From assembly GCA_035560235.1 (NCBI GenBank), contig DATMAG010000124.1:1-46785 (forward strand): 46,785 nt of DNA. Reading direction: 5' to 3'. The stretch is from DASRDU01 sp035560235 (GTDB lineage Bacteria > Acidobacteriota > Blastocatellia > RBC074). Below the pieces are notes generated by a model. That model did no database searches and was not told the DNA's origin. It saw only the letters and a list, made by a program, of their open reading frames with translations. Made by a program: the position numbers and the translations under genes. Positions 41,722 to 46,785 of this stretch are shown here, one piece after another (the stretch's first letter is position 1; each line of letters starts with the position of its first letter).

Positions 41722-43488
41722 GTGAAGCTCGATACTTCCCGCGGATTTTTCACTGTAGTCTCAGTGCTGTTTCTGAGCGCAGCGTTTTTCACCGCCGCTT
41801 CAGCGCAGACGAAAAAAGCGACAGCCGCAGGCGGCTTGAAAGTCACAGTCTCCTTCCCGCCGCAGTTCAGCAAAACTCCGCTCGACGGGCGAATGCTGCT
41901 GCTGATTTCACGCGACGGCAGCGCCGAGCCGCGCTTTCAGATCAGCGAAGATCCGGACACGCAGCTCGTCTTCGGCGTTGATGTCGAAGCGCTCAGGCCG
42001 GGCGCGCCGGTCGTCTTTGATCGCACTGTGTTCGGCTATCCGCTCAGAAGCCTGGCTGACGTGCCGCCCGGTGAATATTTCGTGCAGGCGCTGCTGCACA
42101 GGTACGAGACTTTTCATCGCAAAGACGGTCACACGGTGAAACTGCCGATGGATCGCGGCGAGGGGCAGCAGTGGAATCGCGCGCCGGGCAATCTTTACAG
42201 CACGCCGAAGAGACTCAGGCTCGATCCGCGACAGAGCGGCACGATTGCGCTCACGCTCGATCAGCAGATTCCGCCGATCCCGCCGCCGAAGGACACGAAA
42301 TACATCAGGCACGTCAGAATGCAGAGTCGGCTGCTCAGCGAATTCTGGGGCCGTCCGATGGAACTCGGCGCAGCGGTGCTGCTGCCGGAAGGCTTTGATC
42401 AGCACCCGGAAGCGCGCTATCCGCTCGTCGTCTTTCACGGCCATTTCCCGTACACCTTCGAGGGCTTCCGCGAGCAACCGCCCGACGCGAATCTGAAACC
42501 CGATTACAGCAAGCGGTTCAGAATTTCGGGCTACAACAAAATCCAGCAGGAGTACGCGCATCAGTTTTACAGGGACTGGACGAGTCCGAATTTCCCGCGC
42601 TTCATCATCATCGAAACTCAGCACGCCAATCCGTACTACGACGACTCGTATGCGGTGAATTCAGCGAACCTGGGGCCATACGGCGATGCGATCACCTACG
42701 AACTGATTCCGTTTATTGAGAAACAGTTTCGCGGCATTGGTCAGGGCTGGGCGCGCTTTCTTTACGGCGGTTCGACCGGCGGCTGGGAGGCGCTGGCCGC
42801 GCAGATTTTCTATCCCGACGAATACAACGGCTGCTGGGCCGCGTGTCCCGACCCGATAGACTTTCGCGCCTACACGACCATCAATCTCTACCAGGATAAA
42901 AACGCCTACTACGTGGACAATTCGTGGAAGCGAGTGCCGCGACCGGGCAAGCGCAACTACCTTGGCCACCTCGCCGCGACGGTCGAGCAGATGAATCATT
43001 TCGAACTCGCGCTCGGCACAAAGAGCCGGTCAGGACAGCAGTTCGACATCTGGGAAGCAGTCTATTCGCCGGTCGGCCCGGACGGATACCCGAAGCGCAT
43101 CTTCGACAAAATGACCGGCGAGATTGATCGTTCAGTGGCCGAATACTGGCGCGAACATTACGATCCTGGTTACATCCTCAAACGCGACTGGCCGAAGTTC
43201 GGAAAGAAACTTGAAGGAAAGATTCACATCTACTGCGGCGATATGGATAACTTCTATCTCAACAACGCAGTCTATCTGGTGGAAGAGATCCTGAAGAATC
43301 TGACAGACCCGGTCTATGCGGGCGAGGTTGATTATGGCGACCGGGCCGAGCATTGCTGGAACGGCGATCACGACAACCCGATCTGGATTTCACGGCTGCG
43401 TTATCATCAGTTCTTCGCGCCGCGCATCGTCACGCGAATTATGCGCAGCGCGCCGCAGGGAGCCGATCTGACAAGCTGGCGATACTGA
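41722..43488 (+). CDS. Secreted alpha/beta-hydrolase (esterase D/Ig-fold type)
   Basis: A 588-residue protein with signal peptide (1-28, FTAASAQ). The first 200 residues are beta-rich with LDGRMLLLISRDG and VPPGEYFVQALLHRYETFHR, a domain seen before esterase-D-type hydrolases. The catalytic part has YPLVVFHGHFPYT, ITYELIPFIEKQFR, the nucleophile elbow YGGSTGGWEALAAQ, GDMDNFYLNNAV with a likely Asp, and EHCWNGDHD with the His. The enzyme probably acts on ester-linked polymers or glycan esters. Start is GTG 41722, with AGGAGGTG immediately upstream, which decides against an ATG. Confidence 0.85.
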   Translation: MKLDTSRGFFTVVSVLFLSAAFFTAASAQTKKATAAGGLKVTVSFPPQFSKTPLDGRMLLLISRDGSAEPRFQISEDPDTQLVFGVDVEALRPGAPVVFDRTVFGYPLRSLADVPPGEYFVQALLHRYETFHRKDGHTVKLPMDRGEGQQWNRAPGNLYSTPKRLRLDPRQSGTIALTLDQQIPPIPPPKDTKYIRHVRMQSRLLSEFWGRPMELGAAVLLPEGFDQHPEARYPLVVFHGHFPYTFEGFREQPPDANLKPDYSKRFRISGYNKIQQEYAHQFYRDWTSPNFPRFIIIETQHANPYYDDSYAVNSANLGPYGDAITYELIPFIEKQFRGIGQGWARFLYGGSTGGWEALAAQIFYPDEYNGCWAACPDPIDFRAYTTINLYQDKNAYYVDNSWKRVPRPGKRNYLGHLAATVEQMNHFELALGTKSRSGQQFDIWEAVYSPVGPDGYPKRIFDKMTGEIDRSVAEYWREHYDPGYILKRDWPKFGKKLEGKIHIYCGDMDNFYLNNAVYLVEEILKNLTDPVYAGEVDYGDRAEHCWNGDHDNPIWISRLRYHQFFAPRIVTRIMRSAPQGADLTSWRY

Positions 43489-43497
43489 CCGAACTAC

Positions 43498-43612
43498 AAG
43501 CTGAAACTGATTCCTGAATCCTGCTGCCTGATTCCTGATCTGTGAAAGGGACTGAGAATGTTATTCAGAATCAACAGGAGTCAGCCTTCAGGATTCAGGA
43601 ATCAGTCAGCTT
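43498..43612. repeat. Heptad-word inverted repeat before the secA-like gene
   Basis: ACTGATTCCTGAATCCTG (43506-43523) pairs perfectly with CAGGATTCAGGAATCAGT (43589-43606); AAGCTG (43498-43503) with CAGCTT (43607-43612) extends it past a 2-base bulge. The left side continues with 7-bp words CTGCCTG and ATTCCTG. It shares its words with 40626-40714, so the two are members of one repeat family. Confidence 0.82.
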
Positions 43613-43640
43613 CCCGGCTTCTGCCGGAGGCGGCACTGCG

Positions 43641-46073
43641 ATGAATGCTGAGCGATGGACGAAGCGGTTGCAGAAATGGCGCGGCGACGGCGTGCTTGAA
43701 GATGATCTGACTCCGTACCGGCTGGCGCTCGATGAAATCAATCGGGCGGGTGAAAAGCTGGCCGCGCTCACCGATGAACGGCTCAGCGAGATTGCCGCGC
43801 CGCTGAAAGCAAAGGCGCAGCAGGGCGCGGCTGCTGATGAACTGCTGGTTGAAGTCTTCGCGCTGGTCAGAGAAGCGGCTGATCGGGTTCTGGGCCTGCG
43901 ACCGTTTGATGTGCAGGTGATGGCGGCGGTGGCGCTGCATCGGGAAAAGCTCGTCGAGATGCAGACCGGCGAGGGAAAGACGCTCACGGCAGTGATGTCG
44001 GCCTGTCTGAACGCTCTGTCAGGCCGGGGCGTTCACGTGCTCACCTTCAATGATTATCTGGCGCGACGCGACGCCGCCTGGATGGGGCCGGTTTACCATT
44101 TCCTGGGCCTGACGGTCGGAGCCGTGCAGGAAGGAATGAAGACGAGCGAGCGGCGCGCGGCTTATGCGGCAGACGTCACTTATGCGACGGCCAGAGAGGC
44201 CGGGTTTGATTTCCTGCGGATGCATTTGTGCCGCGAGCCTGATGAGCTTGTTCAGCGGCCTTTTCACTATGCGATTGTTGACGAAGCCGATTCCATTCTG
44301 ATTGATGAGGCGCGGGTGCCGCTGGTGATCGCTGGTGATCGTCCGGCTTCGGAGACCAGCCTTTACTATCTTGCCGGAATTGTTGCCGGACTTGAAGAAG
44401 GCACGGACTGGGAAACGGATGAGAACAGACGCAATGTGACTCTGACTGAGCGTGGCGCTGAGCGGGTCGAACAGGCGCTCGGATGCGGCGCTCTGCATAC
44501 GGAGAAGAATTACGCGCTGCTGACTGAAGTGAATCAGGCGCTGCACGCCCGCGCGCTGCTGCGCCGCGATGTGGATTACATCGTGCGCGATGAGCGCATC
44601 AGGCTGGTGGACGAATTCACCGGGCGCGTGGTTGATGATCGGCGCTGGCCCGACGGATTGCAGGCTGCGCTGGAAGCAAAGGAAGGCTTGCCGGTTCAAC
44701 CGGGTGGCCGGATTTACGGCTCGCTCACGCTGCAGCATTTCCTGGGACTCTGGCCCCGGCTCAGCGGAATGACCGCTACGGCACGGTCAGCCGCAGGTGA
44801 ACTCGAATGCTTTTATGGCCTGAAGGTGGTTCCGATTCCGCCCAACCGGCCCTGCATTCGCGCCGATCTGCCCGATCTGGTCTTCACTCACAGGGAAGCA
44901 AAGGACAAAGCCCTGATTGCTGAAATCAGACAGGCGCACGAAACGGGCCGCCCCGTGCTGGTCGGCACCGCCAGCGTTGAGGAAAGTGAGTCGCTGGCTG
45001 AGAAGCTGAAAGATGCAGGAATCAGTTGTCAGGTGCTCAATGCAAAAAACGACGAAGCCGAAGCCGCAATCATCGCTCAGGCCGGCGCCGTCGGAGCCGT
45101 GACCATCTCGACCAATATGGCAGGGCGGGGAACCGACATCAGGCTCGGCGGCGCTGAAGAGAAGGATCGTGAATCTGTGGTCAGGGCCGGAGGGCTTTAC
45201 GTCATCGGCACGAACCGGCACGAGAGTCGGCGAATTGACGATCAGCTCAGAGGCCGCGCCGGACGGCAGGGAGATCCAGGAACGTCGCGCTTTTTCGTCA
45301 GCCTTGAAGACGACCTGCTCGCGCGCTTCGGCATTGACCGGCTGATTCCTGAAAAGTTCCGCCCGTTGCCACAGACAGAGCCGGTCGAACATCCGGTGAT
45401 CCGTCACGAGATCGAACGGTTGCAGCGCATCGTTGAAGGACAGAATTACGAGATTCGCAAAACTCTGTGGGGCTATTCCTCAATCGTTGAAGAGCAGCGC
45501 CGGACATTGCAGCAATGGCGGATGAAGGTGCTGACGGGCGAAGCGGAACTGAAGCTGTGCGCCGCGCGAATGCCGGAGCGATATGTCGCACTGCGCGGAC
45601 GCTTCGGAGCCGAAGCGGTGCAGCGGATCGAACGCGCGATCACACTGCATCAGATTGACGAAGGCTGGGCCGGGCATCTGGCCCTGGTGCTGGAACTGCG
45701 CGAGTGGATTCACCTGGTCGGGATGGGCAGGCAGAACCCGCTCATTGAATTTCGCAATCAGCTCACCGATGCCTTCAGCAAACTGCGCCTGACCATCGAA
45801 GAGCGCATTGTCGAAACGTTCGCCGCAGCTGAGGTAACGGAGAAGGGCCTCAGGCTTGCTCAGACCGAACTGCGCGGGCCTTCAGCAACGTGGACGTATC
45901 TGATCAATGACCGGGCGCTGCCCGAATTGCAGCAGATGCTGTACGGACACGGCAGCAGCGCCTTTGCCCTCGGCGCAGTCCTGACAACGTGGCCGCTGCT
46001 GGCCGGATGGTGGCTGTGGCAGCGGTTCAGGAGAAGTAAGGAAGTTCATTCGGAGGAGACAAGCCACGAATGA
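43641..46073 (+). CDS. SecA-type ATPase paralogue with C-terminal transmembrane segment
   Basis: An 810-residue DEAD-motor protein. Walker A is MQTGEGKTLTAV (107-118), the DEAD box VDEADSILIDEAR (213-225), with LSGMTATARSAAGELE, STNMAGRGTDIRLGG and LRGRAGRQGDPGTSRFFVSLEDDLL in the second motor domain; a PPXD-like insert and the helical scaffold (HQIDEGWAGHLALVLELREWI) are present. The C-terminal zinc-binding tail of housekeeping SecA is absent; instead residues 774-793 form a hydrophobic helix (AFALGAVLTTWPLLAGWWLW) followed by RFRRSK. So it is likely a second, membrane-anchored SecA. The ATG at 43641 has GGAGG upstream; an in-frame extension to 43542 would translate the hairpin. Confidence 0.85.
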   Translation: MNAERWTKRLQKWRGDGVLEDDLTPYRLALDEINRAGEKLAALTDERLSEIAAPLKAKAQQGAAADELLVEVFALVREAADRVLGLRPFDVQVMAAVALHREKLVEMQTGEGKTLTAVMSACLNALSGRGVHVLTFNDYLARRDAAWMGPVYHFLGLTVGAVQEGMKTSERRAAYAADVTYATAREAGFDFLRMHLCREPDELVQRPFHYAIVDEADSILIDEARVPLVIAGDRPASETSLYYLAGIVAGLEEGTDWETDENRRNVTLTERGAERVEQALGCGALHTEKNYALLTEVNQALHARALLRRDVDYIVRDERIRLVDEFTGRVVDDRRWPDGLQAALEAKEGLPVQPGGRIYGSLTLQHFLGLWPRLSGMTATARSAAGELECFYGLKVVPIPPNRPCIRADLPDLVFTHREAKDKALIAEIRQAHETGRPVLVGTASVEESESLAEKLKDAGISCQVLNAKNDEAEAAIIAQAGAVGAVTISTNMAGRGTDIRLGGAEEKDRESVVRAGGLYVIGTNRHESRRIDDQLRGRAGRQGDPGTSRFFVSLEDDLLARFGIDRLIPEKFRPLPQTEPVEHPVIRHEIERLQRIVEGQNYEIRKTLWGYSSIVEEQRRTLQQWRMKVLTGEAELKLCAARMPERYVALRGRFGAEAVQRIERAITLHQIDEGWAGHLALVLELREWIHLVGMGRQNPLIEFRNQLTDAFSKLRLTIEERIVETFAAAEVTEKGLRLAQTELRGPSATWTYLINDRALPELQQMLYGHGSSAFALGAVLTTWPLLAGWWLWQRFRRSKEVHSEETSHE

Positions 46074-46168
46074 ACACGAATGGCCACTGATCTGAAACTG
46101 ATCACAGGCGCAATGTCGGCATTGGTCATGCGCGTCAGATTCAGGAACATTCGCGTTCATTTGTGGCT
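46062..46168. repeat. Inverted repeat with AGCCACGAATGAACACGAATG-type arms after the secA-like gene
   Basis: The left arm starts AGCCACGAATGAACAC at 46062 and runs to 46082; the right arm (46148-46168) ends TTCATTTGTGGCT. They match at 19 of 21 positions with a 65-base loop. The left arm is built of 10-bp words (CACGAATGAA, CACGAATGGC). It overlaps the end of the secA-like gene and provides its last codons and stop. Confidence 0.75.
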
Positions 46169-46380
46169 GAACAGGTTGAAACTGCTGGTTTGCAGACTGG
46201 CGAAGCCGCTGATTACAGCGCAGGCATTCCGTCAATATCAGATTCCGCGCCGCAGCATATTTTCCCGAAATCAGTGCAGAAAAAAGTCTGACGCCCATAT
46301 CGAAGTCAGTGGTGATCAGCATTGCGCCCGCAAATGCGTGAGGTAAGATTGTTCCGTTACAAGATGGAAGGAGTCCGGAT
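46074..46380. other. Intergenic region after the secA-like gene
   Basis: 307 bp. The first 95 bases belong to the inverted repeat above. The rest shows no gene or strong structure; it should contain the promoter of the antitoxin-like gene, whose SD GGAAGGAG lies at about 46367. Confidence 0.5.
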
Positions 46381-46683
46381 ATGTCAGACATCAGCTTTGA
46401 GAAGGTTCTGGAAGAAGCCATGACACTCTCACACGGAGAGCAACGTCGGTTGATTGATGCTCTTGATGCCGCCTGGCCACCAAAACCTCGAAAAACCATT
46501 GAGCAGCTTGCAGCCGAGCAGGGAAAGAAGCCGCTCAGGTTTGAAGAACTCCGTAAACCTGGTGAGTTTTTTCCTGAAGATGAAAGTATTGATAACCTGG
46601 TGAATTTTATTCGGGAGTCAAGAAGAGACACTCAGGAGCGGAGAATCAGTAGTTCACGAAATCGGTCTTTGATAAGTGCTTGA
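46381..46683 (+). CDS. Small antitoxin-like protein
   Basis: A 100-residue, charged protein. It begins with a short helix (FEKVLEEAMTLSHGEQRRLIDAL), followed by TIEQLAAEQGKKPLRFEEL and a stretch ending DESIDNLVNFIRESRRDTQ. This layout is seen in small antitoxin-like proteins that precede PIN-domain toxins in cyanobacteria and related genomes; I cannot name a family with confidence. The ATG has GGAAGGAG about 9 bases upstream. No toxin is visible before the window ends; the next gene begins 61 bases later. Confidence 0.55.
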   Translation: MSDISFEKVLEEAMTLSHGEQRRLIDALDAAWPPKPRKTIEQLAAEQGKKPLRFEELRKPGEFFPEDESIDNLVNFIRESRRDTQERRISSSRNRSLISA

Positions 46684-46744
46684 AAAGACGCCGACTAATC
46701 AGAATGATCTCAATTGGAAATAGTCACTGAAAGGAGATCCTTCG

Positions 46745-46785
46745 ATGAGTCAGCGTCAACGGGAAATTACCAACCCCTCCTTTGG
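46745..46785 (+). CDS. Start of an unidentified gene (partial)
   Basis: An ATG at 46745 follows AAAGGAG by 8 bases. Thirteen codons are visible (MSQRQREITNPSF). EITNP is shared with the start of the Rpn-like protein at 30023, but this is too short to identify the gene. Confidence 0.5.
   Translation, partial: MSQRQREITNPSF

Overview
The window looks like chromosomal DNA of a Gram-negative, heterotrophic bacterium, most probably an acidobacterium (Acidobacteriota; Blastocatellia-like or Solibacter-like is a guess). Seen directly: a very large secreted protein carrying a Solibacter-type (TIGR03437-like) domain and IPT/TIG repeats, a DUF1501 plus DUF1549/DUF1553 gene set, secreted quinoprotein-type propellers, LpxC (so an LPS outer membrane), many secreted hydrolases, and accessory families that are also abundant in cyanobacteria (Uma2, Rpn/DUF4351, PIN/VapB). 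I see no rRNA, tRNA, CRISPR array or intact insertion sequence.

Layout. 1-7417 is a minus-strand run: partial YprB-like exonuclease, di-heme cytochrome c, quinoprotein dehydrogenase, small HExxH protein, ECHDC3-like crotonase homologue, lipoprotein propeller and a second PQQ-like propeller. 7542-10859 (+) is rlmN, a Uma2 endonuclease and nadB. 10860-11291 is a hairpin-rich gap before the 1670-residue IPT/TIG protein (11292-16304), which ends at a textbook terminator. 16442-18548 (-) holds a stand-alone Clp-D2-type AAA+ ATPase and a Tat-exported phosphoesterase. 18824-22049 (+) is an LolA-like lipoprotein plus MMPL/RND pair, convergent with lpxC (22169-23074, -).

23075-26056 (+) is the most interesting block: a possibly structured leader, one BMC-H shell protein, a long hairpin of heptanucleotide words, and a CoA-acylating aldehyde dehydrogenase whose tail carries a putative encapsulation helix and a short EutQ/EutT-like module, followed by a GIY-YIG-like gene. 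It looks like a minimal or satellite bacterial-microcompartment locus.

26164-34671 (-) has a Spy-like protein, an O-methyltransferase, DUF1501, then Rpn nuclease, class II aldolase, VapC and VapB, then the DUF1549/DUF1553 cytochrome; the usual DUF1553-DUF1501 pair is therefore separated by about 2.5 kb. 34824-38287 (-) has an orphan flagellin and a CocE-type hydrolase. 38490-40590 (+) is an ACAD10/11-like acyl-CoA dehydrogenase and an SDR, behind a possible TetR-type operator. 40733-41452 (-) is a histidine phosphatase; 41722-46073 (+) a secreted esterase and a SecA paralogue with a C-terminal membrane segment; the window ends with an antitoxin-like gene and the start of another gene.

A theme across the window is a set of intergenic inverted repeats whose arms are built from short words, mostly 7 bp (AAAAGGC, CAGGATT, GAGATTT, CCGCATT). 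They resemble the heptanucleotide STRR sequences of cyanobacteria but are arranged as long perfect or near-perfect hairpins, often between convergent genes. A second word, AGCCACGAATG, occurs at three places. These are read by eye; no searches or folding were run.
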